From NCBI GenBank assembly GCA_947570515.1, contig CANOUM010000027.1:1-14428 (forward strand): DNA of 14,428 nt. The letters run 5' to 3'. The DNA comes from an uncultured Clostridia bacterium. Its GTDB lineage: Bacteria > Bacillota > Clostridia > Lachnospirales > Bianqueaceae. This document shows positions 1-8,818 of the stretch, in pieces. The translations under genes and the position numbers were made by a program. How positions within the stretch are numbered: the first letter of the stretch is position 1; every line of letters begins with the position of its first letter. The notes beneath the pieces were generated by a model, which was not told where the DNA came from, made no database searches, and was given only the letters and a program-made list of their open reading frames with translations.

Positions 1-527
1 GGGGCTCCAACCATGTTGGCGGCTTTGATACTAACCTACTTAAATACTGCGATATCATGACCCTGACTTCGTGTTCCTTCCGGAAAAATCACAATATTCA
101 GCCCTTATGTCAAACGCTGACTTGCTTCTTTGATGGCGGTGAGCGACTGCCGCAAATTCTCCCGATCGATGGAAACACAGCCCAGCATTGCTAAAATAGG
201 ACCTAAAAAGGGCTTCTTGCCAACTGACTTTTTTGAAACAAAAGCTGTCGGCGTTTCCATGACACTCAAAATAGCCGGAATATCCAAATAGCTCTGATGA
301 TTGCCAACAAATAATACTACGCCCTTCTGTTCCGGCAGATTCTCAAGACCATGATAGATTACGCGTGATCCTGTTATTTTGAGGAGTTTAGAGGCTCTGG
401 GATGTACAAAATCATATCCCATCTGCCACCCCTCTTCCGGAGCCAGCTTCTTACTTCTGCGGATGTATTTTCTAGCTTCTAAAAACACCTTTGCCATATA
501 TGCGGCCGTGCGGATTGTTTCAAACAT
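1..527 (-). pseudogene. 1-acyl-sn-glycerol-3-phosphate acyltransferase (PlsC-like), interrupted by two in-frame stops and cut by the window edge
   Basis: Enzymes of this family add the second acyl chain to lysophosphatidic acid in membrane phospholipid synthesis. Seen here: the acyltransferase motif NHQSYLD (N76, H77, D82 from the ATG at 527) and the SIDR block near residue 120. The open frame then stops at TAA (105-107), codon 141. The same frame continues past it with the third family motif FPEGTRS (about 66-86), meets TAG at 36-38, and continues again with KAANMVGAP to the edge. Homology is therefore in frame on both sides of both stops, which points to nonsense mutations or sequence errors, not a frameshift. 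Start choice: the ATG at 527 has GAGGA six bases upstream; the ATG at 533 touches that site and is less likely. The truncated product keeps the catalytic His/Asp but loses the EGTR phosphate-binding motif, so it is probably inactive. The C-terminus lies outside the window. Family call is confident; the cause of the stops is not. Confidence 0.82.
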
Positions 528-565
528 ACCCATTCCTCATTTCCATGATCAATTTTATTATACTT

Positions 566-594
566 ATCATACCGAAAAAAAACTTAAAAAGCAA
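566..594 (-). promoter_or_regulatory. Probable sigma-A promoter of the plsC-like gene
   Basis: On the minus strand TTGCTT (594-589) and TATGAT (571-566) are separated by 17 bp. A second -10-like TATAAT lies at 562-557 but has no matching -35. The start codon at 527 is about 30 bases downstream of the expected transcript start. Confidence 0.55.
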
Positions 595-612
595 GAAGTA
601 TTTGTGATAAAC

Positions 613-645
613 AAACAGGAGCATTCCTACGGAATGCTCCTGTTT
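613..645 (-). terminator. Intrinsic terminator after the surface-protein gene
   Basis: A perfect 15-bp inverted repeat (613-627 with 631-645, three-base loop) begins five bases after the stop codon of the surface-protein gene. On the minus strand the stem ends in TTT and is followed by GTTTATC, a short broken U tract. It separates this gene from the plsC-like promoter just downstream. Confidence 0.8.
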
Positions 646-650
646 ACAGC

Positions 651-3600
651 TTATTGATTATATCTAAGCTTACGCTTACAGATGATCAGTCCAATTAAAG
701 CCAGCGCGGCTGCCATAAACAGCACGGCTGCATCACCAAATTCCCGATCTCCTGTAGCAGCCCCCTGGTTTCCTGGCGCTACCGCAGTAGAACCGGCATA
801 CGTTTTCCCGGTTTGCAGTTGAATGGTCTCTTCTATCACCGGTTTACTGCCTATCTCTCCCTGCTTCACCTCATATTCGGTTTCTGAGCCCCAATGTCCA
901 GGTGCTCCCTCTTCCGCAGCCGAAGCTCCATAAGCTGCCGCTATATTGCCAATATCTTTACCGACCGCCGAAGCTTCTACTTGAGCACTAAATGTAACTT
1001 CATAGCTCTCTTCGCCAAAAATATCGCCAATCATAACACTCAGCATGCGGCTATCAGCTTGATATACTGATGAATCCAGCTTCTGCGGCACACCGCTCGG
1101 ATCAATCAGATAAATCGTATTCGGATCAATCGTCAACCCTTCCGGAATCCGGTCTGTGATGCGGACCGCCGTCCACACAGACCCATACCGGCGATTCTCT
1201 ACTTTAATTCCATAGCGAATTGTATCGCCCGCTTTTACGCCTGCGGCGTCTTCTGCTGCATTTACAGCCGTCTTCGAGACAGCCGGATCCGGATCGGGCA
1301 ATGGCTTAGCTACCGGATCCTCATTGGGTTTGGCTTCCGGAGAATTCACTACAGCATTTTCTCCCTCTGCCCATGCGCGGTTGGTCAGATTCTGTGCTGC
1401 CAAGTTCTCTGGCTGAATACTGCTCTGCCGTATCGTTGTCTGGAATTTGAGTGTGTATACATCTGGATTCGTGATATCTCCGACTGATACCGTCAGCATA
1501 CGCGTATTCGGGTCATAACAGGAGGCCGGCAAGGTCTTAATGGGGACTCCATTTTTCAAAAGAGTAAGAGTGCTGGTGTCCAGTTCCATTCCCTCGGGAA
1601 TCTGGTCCATGATCTTCACATTCTCCCATGTACGATACGGATACTGATTCTGCGCATGGAGCTCATATGTTAATCGGTCTCCGACTCGGTTTTGATCTGT
1701 TCGGTTTTCATTCACAACTGTCTTGTCCAGTTTGGGGATCGGGTCTCCGATTCTCTCTGCTACAATTTCAATCAAATAGTCCTTTTCAACGGCATCCAGT
1801 GTGATCTGATTTTGTGTAAGCAGATCGCTGCGCAGCTCGCCGTTTACGTAAATATGGGTAATGACGCTGTCATCTTCGACATTCCATACCACCTCATAGG
1901 GATCGCCCGCTTTCACTGATGTGTTGCTGGCTGTAACGGAAATATTGGCATCTCCCTGAATTTGCGTCATAACCTTATAATGATCCTTAGGCACAACCGG
2001 TGCATCCGGATCTTCCGGCTCTTCTACCGGATCCTCAGTAAATACTACCTGTACGCTATGATTATCCTGAATATCCTCAAAGGGCTGATCCCCTGCCGTA
2101 CCCTCTGCAACAAGGCGCAGCAGCATCGCAGTCTGTGGTACATCGGTATTATAATAAATCTTATTGCCGTCGATGGTCACCTCCTGCACATGCCATCCGG
2201 GAGCTGCTTCCCACTGCACAGTATAATCCATGCCGCGTTTTACAATCATTGAATTCGAGATCGTTCCCTGTCCTGTTTTCCCTGTATTTACACGCAGCTG
2301 CTCGCTCTCCGGCACCACCACGGTACCGGCCTGCTGTTTAGGCGCTGCTTCTACAACGACACGATAATCTGAAACAATGTTGGGCACAATAATTTCTCCG
2401 CTCGTAAGATCAGCCGTAATCCCCGGAACGGGATTCCCGTCCTGATCATATACGGTTACGCTAACCAGCTCATAGTTGATTGGATCGGCTACACTGGCAT
2501 ACACCGTATAGCTATCTCCAATTGCGACATCTGCAGATGGCGTAATACTGCCCGGGCCGCCTGTCAGTTCTGTAGTAACCATGGCGCTTGGATCTGGAGT
2601 ATTTTCCTTTTCGAGCTTGATCTCTATCTTATGATCTGCTTCGATTTTAGAAAAAAGAATTTGATTTTCATGCAATAAATCGGGCCGGTTCATCCCATCG
2701 ATTTTAACTTCCTTCACCACATAGCCATCACCGGCACTCCATGTTACCGTATAATTTTCGGTTCTCGGATCATTCTGAGCCATCCGAATACTGGGCGTTA
2801 TGGAGCTCCCTGCTCCTCCCCCTGTGAGCTGCGTCTCCACACTATAAAATTCAGGAGCTATCTCTCCTTCATCAATAAACTCAACGAGTACATAATGGTG
2901 ATCCTGAATCGCAGGAATCACAAGTGTTTTACTCTCCTGAGGCAGCTGCATGATGCCGTCTAGCCATACGGCTTTCACAGCATATCCTTCTGCTGGTTCA
3001 TAGGAAACCGTTACATCCGTCCCCTGCCGATATGGATTGCTTCCGTTTTCTGAGGAAGAAAGCGTAATACTGCCTTCTCCTTTCTGGCCTAACGTTATGT
3101 TCCAAAGCTTGATCCATTTAGCATAGAATTTAACCCCATCCAGATACTCAGGCCTGCTCATGTCAAATACATCATCTGCAGAAAGCGGGTCTCCTTCTCC
3201 CTCTATGTTTTCATACCAGCCAAGAAATTCATATCCGGGCCGTACCGGCGGTTTAGCAATGGAAGCTAATTTCCCTGTATCGCTTAAAAGCGTCTGCGTA
3301 TAGTGATCCGTACCATCATTATGATAAAAATTCGCACGGTATGCGCTTACGCTCACAGGAATCACTAAATCCTCACTTACATTTCCCGCATAATCCACCG
3401 CAAATGCATGCACATAATATTGCTTACCCGGCTCCAGCGTCGTCGTTTCATAATTTACAACTGCCTCTGTCCCGGATGCACGCATAACCTGTGCGGTAGG
3501 CACAGAAGATAGTACAACCGGTGTTTCACTGGTATTCACGGCACTCACATAATATCCGCGAAGCCCTGATTTCGCTGTTCCTTTATAAATCGATGGATCC

Positions 3601-4970
3601 TCCGGATTCGTAACCGTACTGGACCATACTTCCTCCGGGTATGTTACTCCTGTAGACTCATCAATACTGGCGGCTCTAATTCCCTGGATTCTATAGGCAT
3701 ATGTTGTCCCATAATCCTCGGATCCGCTTAATGCAATCGTAGCCGTATAGGTACTGAGATCATCCGCCGGCGTTACATTGACGAGTTGTCCCTTTGGTTT
3801 TTGAGGCGCTGCTTCATCAATGAAAGAAGAGTCCCGCGCCGTCGTTGTCGTCGTAGTCTGGGCAATATAGATCAGCGTATTGGCAAATACCTTTGCTTCA
3901 TCCAGCGTAGCCTGTCCATTAGAGTGACCTGTCTGAATCATCGCATACGGTCCCTTGGTAATTAGATAATAGTTATCGGTTGAACCCGCCACGCCCGGCG
4001 TTACCCGGTTGACTACATTTCCGGCAGCGTCTGAAAACTGCATCCATACACGAGTGGTGCCGGTATTCGGTACATACTGTCCCAATACATGTGCAGCCGG
4101 AATTGTCAGCGTTGCTCCTTCCAGATTCCATGGCCGGCTGGTCAAAAATCCGGTATCCACAACTTTTACATTTGTATTTAGATAACTTACAGTCGTTCCC
4201 GGCAGGGTAATGCCTAAAAAATCATCCTGCGCAAAGCGATTAAAGTAGGGATGTCCGCTTACTCCATTCGTAACCGTATCATGTCCGAACATAATACCGC
4301 CGCCTGCCTGTGCGAACTCAATCGTTGCTTTCTGAGATGCGGCATTCAAATCCTGATTTGCATTTGCATCATAAGTACCAAACATCAAAACATTATACTT
4401 ATAGGTCCCGTCTGCATTTTTTAAATATGCATTCGGATTGCTGTTATACTGACTAATCTCAATCGCATCTACTTGAATAATGCCACGCCCTACTGTCGTC
4501 GGCGTGCCATTATAATCAGTAGCCGCCATGCTCATCCAGTTTTTCAAATAAGCCGTACTGGCTGCATTGGGCGCAATATTCAGCACACGCACACTGCCGT
4601 CCCGCGCATCCACATCCACCGGCGAACGCGTTTCCCAGTTGGTCCATGTACCATTTTCATTTTTCTTTGACTGCCACATCCGGTAGGTATAGGGTCTGGC
4701 CGGATCCGCCATGCCCTCGCCCGGCCGCTGGGGATTTTCATACGGAAAACTCCATTCCAACTCCGCTGTAATTCCTCCATCATTGGCAACCGTATAATAC
4801 CCGTTCAAATTGATCTTACCTTCCTCGTATGTAGGCTTCACATAATCAGCCGGTTTTTGTCAGGAAGCCTCTTTTGCATCCAAAGAATTTGCCTGCATGC
4901 TCACCGTAGGCAATCCTGCACACAAAATTGTCAGTGCAAGAATCATGGATAATACTTTTCTCTTTTTCAT
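651..4970 (-). CDS. Large secreted surface protein with InlB-type repeats and two DUF11-like domains; in-frame UGA at codon 37
   Basis: This is a 1439-codon frame. Its ATG at 4970 has AGGAGG five bases upstream and encodes a signal peptide (MKKRKVLSM, a hydrophobic core, then a likely cleavage near SMQA). Codon 37 is TGA (4862-4860), after which the frame stays open for 1402 codons. The next possible start, GTG at 4841, has no ribosome site and would lose the signal peptide. Numbering from that GTG (add 43 for full length): residues about 145-330 resemble a glutamine-amidotransferase-like fold of the DUF5057 type (VLMFGTYDAN, GGIMFGHDT); 340-500 is Fn3/Ig-like; 501-578 is a Listeria-Bacteroides repeat (GYEFLGWY, KFYAKW); 580-1030 holds five divergent InlB-B-like repeats; 1035-1165 and 1185-1305 are two related DUF11-like domains (IPEGM/IPEGL). 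The C-terminus has AATGD, a membrane helix and KRKLRYNQ, like a sorting signal but without canonical LPxTG. The role is probably adhesion or cell-surface display. The ligand is unknown. Confidence 0.85.
4860..4862 (-). other. In-frame UGA between signal peptide and mature surface protein
   Basis: TGA is flanked by ...DAKEAS and QKPADYVKPTYEEG in one continuous frame. The next base is C. UGA is used as a real stop in mfd (8815-8817), so general reassignment is excluded. A change from CGA (Arg) or TGG (Trp) would each need one substitution. No selenocysteine context is apparent in this surface protein. Confidence 0.9.
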
Positions 4971-5021
4971 CGTACCCTCCTCGCTAAAGCGCATTTATTC
5001 TTAAATATAAATATATTATAC

Positions 5022-5050
5022 TTTATACCACAAAAAATCTTTGAGTGCAA
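5022..5050 (-). promoter_or_regulatory. Sigma-A promoter of the surface-protein gene
   Basis: TTGCAC (5050-5045) and TATAAA (5027-5022) on the minus strand are separated by 17 bp, with A/T-rich DNA around them. The leader to the ATG at 4970 is about 45 bases. The promoter sits between the gapA terminator and the gene, so the gene is transcribed alone. Confidence 0.7.
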
Positions 5051-5095
5051 TGCCTACTTTACACCTTTACTAACGCTCTCATTGCTATAAATAAA

Positions 5096-5130
5096 AAGAA
5101 ACAGTATAATCTGCGATTATACTGTTTCTT
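5096..5130 (-). terminator. Intrinsic terminator of gapA
   Basis: A perfect 16-bp inverted repeat (5096-5111 with 5115-5130, three-base loop) begins about 20 bases after the gapA stop. On the minus strand the stem is followed by TTTTATTTATAG, a good U tract. Confidence 0.9.
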
Positions 5131-5150
5131 ATAGACCTTTTTATCTGATC

Positions 5151-6155
5151 TTACAGCTCTGCAAAATATTTAATGGTTCTAACCATCTGGCTGGTGTAAG
5201 AATTCTCGTTATCATACCAAGAAACTACCTGTACCTCGCTGGTACCATTATCCAGATTGATTACCATGGTCTGTGTAGAATCAAACAGAGAACCATAGGT
5301 GATACCAATAATATCAGAAGATACGATCTGATCTTCATTATAACCAAAGGATTCAGAAGCAGCAGCCTTCATAGCAGCATTGATCTGATCTACGGTTACA
5401 TGACCTTCTACGATAGCGGTCAGGATCGTGGTAGAACCAGTCGGAACCGGTACACGCTGTGCGGAACCGATCAGCTTGCCGTTCAGTTCCGGAATAACCA
5501 AACCAATTGCTTTTGCAGCACCGGTAGAGTTCGGAACGATGTTCACAGCACCTGCACGAGCACGGCGCAGATCGCCTTTTCTATGCGGACCATCCAGAAT
5601 CATCTGGTCGCCGGTATAAGCATGGATCGTGCTCATGATACCGCTCTTAATCGGAGCCAGATCATTCAGAGCCTTAGCCATCGGAGCCAGACAGTTGGTG
5701 GTGCAGGATGCAGCAGAAATAATCTGGTCATCCTTGTCCAACGTATTCTCATTAACACTGAAAACAACAGTCTTCAGATCATTGCCGGCAGGTGCGGAAA
5801 TAACAACCTTCTTAGCACCGGCATCGATATGAGCCTGGCTCTTTGCTTTGGATGTATAGAAACCGGTACACTCCAAAACAACATCAACACCCAGCTCGCC
5901 CCACGGCAGATCAGCGGCATCTTTCATGCTGTAAATCGTAATCTCTTTACCGTCTACAATAATAGAACCTTCGCCGGCTTTCACCTCATGACCATCATAA
6001 CGTCCCTGAGAAGAATCATACTTCAGCAAATGTGCCAGCATTTTAGGATCTGTCAAGTCGTTGATCGCTACTACTTCATAACCTTCAGCACCGAACATCT
6101 GTCTGAAAGCCAGACGACCAATGCGTCCAAAACCGTTAATAGCAACTTTTACCAT
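5151..6155 (-). CDS. gapA: Glyceraldehyde-3-phosphate dehydrogenase (NAD-dependent, phosphorylating)
   Basis: This cytosolic glycolytic enzyme converts glyceraldehyde 3-phosphate, NAD+ and phosphate to 1,3-bisphosphoglycerate. The product is 334 aa, the usual length. Visible landmarks are the Rossmann motif INGFGRIGR (residues 6-14), INDLTD with Asp33, which favours NAD over NADP, the active-site block SAASCTTNC with Cys151, His178 in STIHAYTGDQ, RARAGAVNIVPNSTGAA for phosphate binding, and the C-terminal WYDNENSY. The ATG at 6155 was chosen because GGAGG (6169-6165) lies nine bases upstream; an in-frame TTG at 6164 is too close to that site. The gene has its own consensus promoter and strong terminator and is not joined to pgk or tpi here, so it is a single-gene unit. 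The codons look like those of a highly expressed gene. No key residue is missing. Confidence 0.98.
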   Translation of the reverse strand: MVKVAINGFGRIGRLAFRQMFGAEGYEVVAINDLTDPKMLAHLLKYDSSQGRYDGHEVKAGEGSIIVDGKEITIYSMKDAADLPWGELGVDVVLECTGFYTSKAKSQAHIDAGAKKVVISAPAGNDLKTVVFSVNENTLDKDDQIISAASCTTNCLAPMAKALNDLAPIKSGIMSTIHAYTGDQMILDGPHRKGDLRRARAGAVNIVPNSTGAAKAIGLVIPELNGKLIGSAQRVPVPTGSTTILTAIVEGHVTVDQINAAMKAAASESFGYNEDQIVSSDIIGITYGSLFDSTQTMVINLDNGTSEVQVVSWYDNENSYTSQMVRTIKYFAEL

Positions 6156-6195
6156 TGGAATCAACCTCCATAAAGTTTAAAATTTTACAACGTCT

Positions 6196-6224
6196 ATTTT
6201 ACGCTAGTTTTCTAACATTGTCAA
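6196..6224 (-). promoter_or_regulatory. Strong sigma-A promoter of gapA
   Basis: The minus strand carries a perfect -35 TTGACA (6224-6219), a 17-bp spacer and -10 TAAAAT (6201-6196). The start codon is about 40 bases downstream of the -10. No clear operator is visible between the promoter and the ribosome site, which fits high constitutive expression. Confidence 0.88.
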
Positions 6225-6264
6225 GCGATTAACATAGTTTCTGCATAAAACTGCACCGGCCTTC

Positions 6265-7605
6265 CTAAATCTGCCGGCTCTCCTCTTTTTCGCGCCCTGC
6301 GCGCTGCTCCTTTCTGTGGAGCCAATATACAAAAAGACCAAACAAAATAATCATGGCGCCGGTGAAGCAAGGCATAATCTGTCCTGTCACAAAGGTTTTG
6401 CCAAATAATTCAAAGGAGCAGTCTTGAAAGGCGGACATGAAAAATATGGCGTAATATGTACCGCACATAGCTCCTAGGTTGGCAAAAGTGGAACTAACGG
6501 ACAAACAGATGGTCTGACTTTCTTTTGGCAAATGATAGAAGGACATGTTGGGAATGATGATGTTAAGCGCTGGTGAAAAGATATAGCAAAGCAGCGCGAC
6601 GATCAGATAAAACCACTGGGTTCCTTCCATTACAAAAGCATGTGTAAAAAATATGACGCCATATGCAAACAAAACCTTGTATAATGCAGAAAGCCATGAG
6701 GTCCGGTCTATATAATCAGACCAGTGCCGGCGTACCAGAAAGACCATTGGTACATACAGAGCGGCGCAGATGTTGATAAATGAATAGCTCATGTGCAGCG
6801 TATCCAGCATGTAGACCGTATAATAAGACCCGGAGGTTGTGGCAACAAAGTTCCAGAAAAACAGGATCAGAATCGACGGTATATACTGCTTATGCTTAAA
6901 GGGTTCTGTAAAAATTGTCTTTAGCTTAACAGCCCCCTTTGTCTCTTCATAGGGATATTCCTTGATCTTAATCAGCCAAAAAATATCGCCTGCGGCGAAA
7001 AACAGCGCTACGATACGCAGGATCGTAAAGCCTGCCAGCGGCTGTCCTTCAACTTCAAAATGATCCAAAACCGTGCTGCCCAGCAGCACAAAGACATAGA
7101 TTGCCAGATTATTAAAGGCAGTAGACTGTGAAAAATGCGTGGCCCTTCTGTTTTCCGGAATGCTGCCCATGTGCCATAGCGAAACGCCCTGCGCTGTCGA
7201 TGCGGATACAATATTCAAAAGCGCGGTGCTGCCAAGCACCAGCGCTACCTGTACCGAATTTTGAAATGGCAAAAAACAGACGAGTCCAATCAGCACTATG
7301 TTGCTGAAAAGGACAATAACGCGAGAGATGATCAGCAGCTTTTTGCGCTTTTCAAAGCGATTTAAAAGCAGTGGACTAAGCAGCTGAAACGTATTGCATA
7401 AGTATACGATAACATTCACCAGACCAATCTGTACGGTGCTGGCTTTTAAATAAATCAAAAGCCCGGTGAGAAAATTTCCGCCAACTAAATTAGCCGCTAC
7501 ATTGTAAAAACAATTTTCGGTTAAAATGCGGTATCGGTTGGTTTCTTTTTCATCACACGGGCTTACCTTGTGCAGTATTCGGTTTTTCATCTCTACATAT
7601 TTCAT
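6265..7605 (-). CDS. MFS-type transporter, substrate unknown
   Basis: This is a polytopic inner-membrane protein of 446 aa with roughly 12 hydrophobic segments in two halves, the first near residues 31-53, 58-80 and 90-112. After the second segment comes a short basic loop, NRFEKRKKLL, in the place where MFS proteins carry motif A, but degenerate. A larger polar loop in mid-protein (KIKEYPYEETKGAVKLKT) divides the halves, and the C-terminal tail is charged (HRKEQRAGREKEESRQI). These are general MFS features; nothing seen identifies the substrate or direction. The ATG at 7605 is preferred over that at 7611, because GAGG lies eight bases before the former but only two before the latter. It has its own promoter. 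Downstream only a weak GC stem (about 6256-6278) overlaps the stop codon, so some read-through toward gapA is possible. The neighbours do not reveal its role. Confidence 0.85.
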   Translation of the reverse strand: MKYVEMKNRILHKVSPCDEKETNRYRILTENCFYNVAANLVGGNFLTGLLIYLKASTVQIGLVNVIVYLCNTFQLLSPLLLNRFEKRKKLLIISRVIVLFSNIVLIGLVCFLPFQNSVQVALVLGSTALLNIVSASTAQGVSLWHMGSIPENRRATHFSQSTAFNNLAIYVFVLLGSTVLDHFEVEGQPLAGFTILRIVALFFAAGDIFWLIKIKEYPYEETKGAVKLKTIFTEPFKHKQYIPSILILFFWNFVATTSGSYYTVYMLDTLHMSYSFINICAALYVPMVFLVRRHWSDYIDRTSWLSALYKVLFAYGVIFFTHAFVMEGTQWFYLIVALLCYIFSPALNIIIPNMSFYHLPKESQTICLSVSSTFANLGAMCGTYYAIFFMSAFQDCSFELFGKTFVTGQIMPCFTGAMIILFGLFVYWLHRKEQRAGREKEESRQI

Positions 7606-7643
7606 TGGCATTACCTCTCGTTGCCATTAAGAATAGTAGTTGT

Positions 7644-7671
7644 ATGATACCTGATTTTTTTGATTTGTCAA
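7644..7671 (-). promoter_or_regulatory. Sigma-A promoter of the MFS transporter gene
   Basis: The minus strand carries a perfect -35 TTGACA (7671-7666), a 16-bp A-rich spacer and -10 TATCAT (7649-7644). The start codon at 7605 lies about 38 bases after the -10. It lies in the gap directly downstream of the peptidylprolyl isomerase gene. Confidence 0.75.
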
Positions 7672-7708
7672 CGGGGTAACGCATGGAATATCAGAAACAA
7701 AACCGGTA

Positions 7709-8818
7709 TTATTCTTTTACCGCCTCCTGTACATATGAAACCCATTTTTCGTCCCAGCGCCGGATTCGTGTTTCTTCCTCCAGCCGCTGCCACTCCTCCT
7801 CCAGCCGTTCATGCTTAAGCTCTTCCATCAATCTCATTCGGTACGCTTCTTTAGCCGCCTCCAGCTGCTTCTCATATTCTGCCTCATCTGCCTGTGTCGG
7901 CGCACAGCAGGAAATGACCTGTACCATCAAATATCCGTAATCCGTCTCCATGACCGGCGTTACTTCGCCTAATGGCGTCTGAAATATGGTCTCTGCCGCA
8001 GATGAATCGATCTGCCCATAATAAAGATAGCCGTACCCTCCTCTTCTATGCTGTACTGCTCCTTGTGAAAAAACCGGATTTTCCTGCTCATCTTTTCTTT
8101 CTTTCATAATCTGTCCAAAATTCTCCGGTGTTAGCTGCTCATGCAGCGCCTTGGCTTCCTCTAGAATGAGTTCCTTTTGTACGTCAGAATAAGAAATCCA
8201 TTCTCCGTCTGCCCACTGTCCTGTGTATAGCATGACAGAGCGCACCACCGCTGTTTTCAGATACTGCTGCCGATTGAGCACCTCATAAATCGCAAAAGTC
8301 TCTCTCTGCTTCTGCATAATCTGCTCTTCATTGCTCCCTGCCAAAAATTTGGCTTCCTTCTCATAGCGGTATGCCTTGTAATTTTCTTCTACAATTTGTC
8401 TAAGCAGCATCTCATCAATTTGATGCCTGTCCATATACTCCTGCCCCAGCTCTTGTTTCAGCAGTTCTACCTGAGCTTGAAGCGCCTGTACTTCTTCCTC
8501 TTTTAATGAACTGACGAGCGGCTGTATCACTTTAATCCGCACAATAGATTCTAAAACTCTGTCCATCGCCGTTTGCCTCGGGTCAATTCCCAGAATCTGC
8601 AGATCCCAGATTTCTTCTGTGGCCATATTTTCAAATTCACCGCATAGCAGATGCCAGTACACCATCGCTTCATTGACGTATACCATCTCATCTCCCACCT
8701 GCAGAATTCGGATCTGATCCGCTCTTTTGCCGCTTTGGAGACTCAGTGTCAGAAGCCCCGTGACGAGCACCGTGATCAAGGCTGCTCCCAGCAGCCATTT
8801 CCGGCTGTGCCGGCTCAT
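7709..8818 (-). CDS. Membrane-anchored peptidylprolyl isomerase, SurA/PrsA-like (parvulin-type domain)
   Basis: It is predicted to help fold secreted proteins outside the cell membrane. The 369-aa product starts MSRHSRKW, followed by one hydrophobic segment at residues 8-28. There is no lipobox cysteine, unlike classical PrsA lipoproteins, so it is probably held by an uncleaved signal anchor. Residues 40-180 form a helical SurA-like N-domain. Residues about 190-303 look like a degenerate rotamase domain, whose recognisable end is FQTPLGEVTPVMETDYGYLMVQV (277-301, with a few residues between landmarks not listed elsewhere). Residues 310-350 are a charged, probably coiled-coil helix rich in Glu. 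The ATG overlaps the mfd stop codon by four bases (ATGA), so translation is coupled to mfd. The same mfd-PPIase order is common in Clostridia, where spoVT often follows; here an MFS gene follows instead. Fold class is fairly sure, isomerase activity is inferred. Confidence 0.83.
   Translation of the reverse strand: MSRHSRKWLLGAALITVLVTGLLTLSLQSGKRADQIRILQVGDEMVYVNEAMVYWHLLCGEFENMATEEIWDLQILGIDPRQTAMDRVLESIVRIKVIQPLVSSLKEEEVQALQAQVELLKQELGQEYMDRHQIDEMLLRQIVEENYKAYRYEKEAKFLAGSNEEQIMQKQRETFAIYEVLNRQQYLKTAVVRSVMLYTGQWADGEWISYSDVQKELILEEAKALHEQLTPENFGQIMKERKDEQENPVFSQGAVQHRRGGYGYLYYGQIDSSAAETIFQTPLGEVTPVMETDYGYLMVQVISCCAPTQADEAEYEKQLEAAKEAYRMRLMEELKHERLEEEWQRLEEETRIRRWDEKWVSYVQEAVKE

Noticed and set aside
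4860..4862. UGA as selenocysteine or reassigned codon
   Set aside because: UGA ends mfd normally, the protein is a surface adhesin-like type with no redox motif, and no SECIS-like hairpin was recognised just downstream.
5400..6173. 257-aa plus-strand frame opposite gapA
   Set aside because: Antisense shadow of a fully conserved gapA; no ribosome site and no recognisable protein.
6256..6278. Terminator after the MFS gene
   Set aside because: A 5-6 bp GCCGG-type stem with a 12-base loop and only four Ts after it; weak.
7694..7722. Terminator after the PPIase gene
   Set aside because: The stem CGGTA/TACCG is only 5 bp with a nine-base loop, although GTTTTGTTTC follows; too weak to list.
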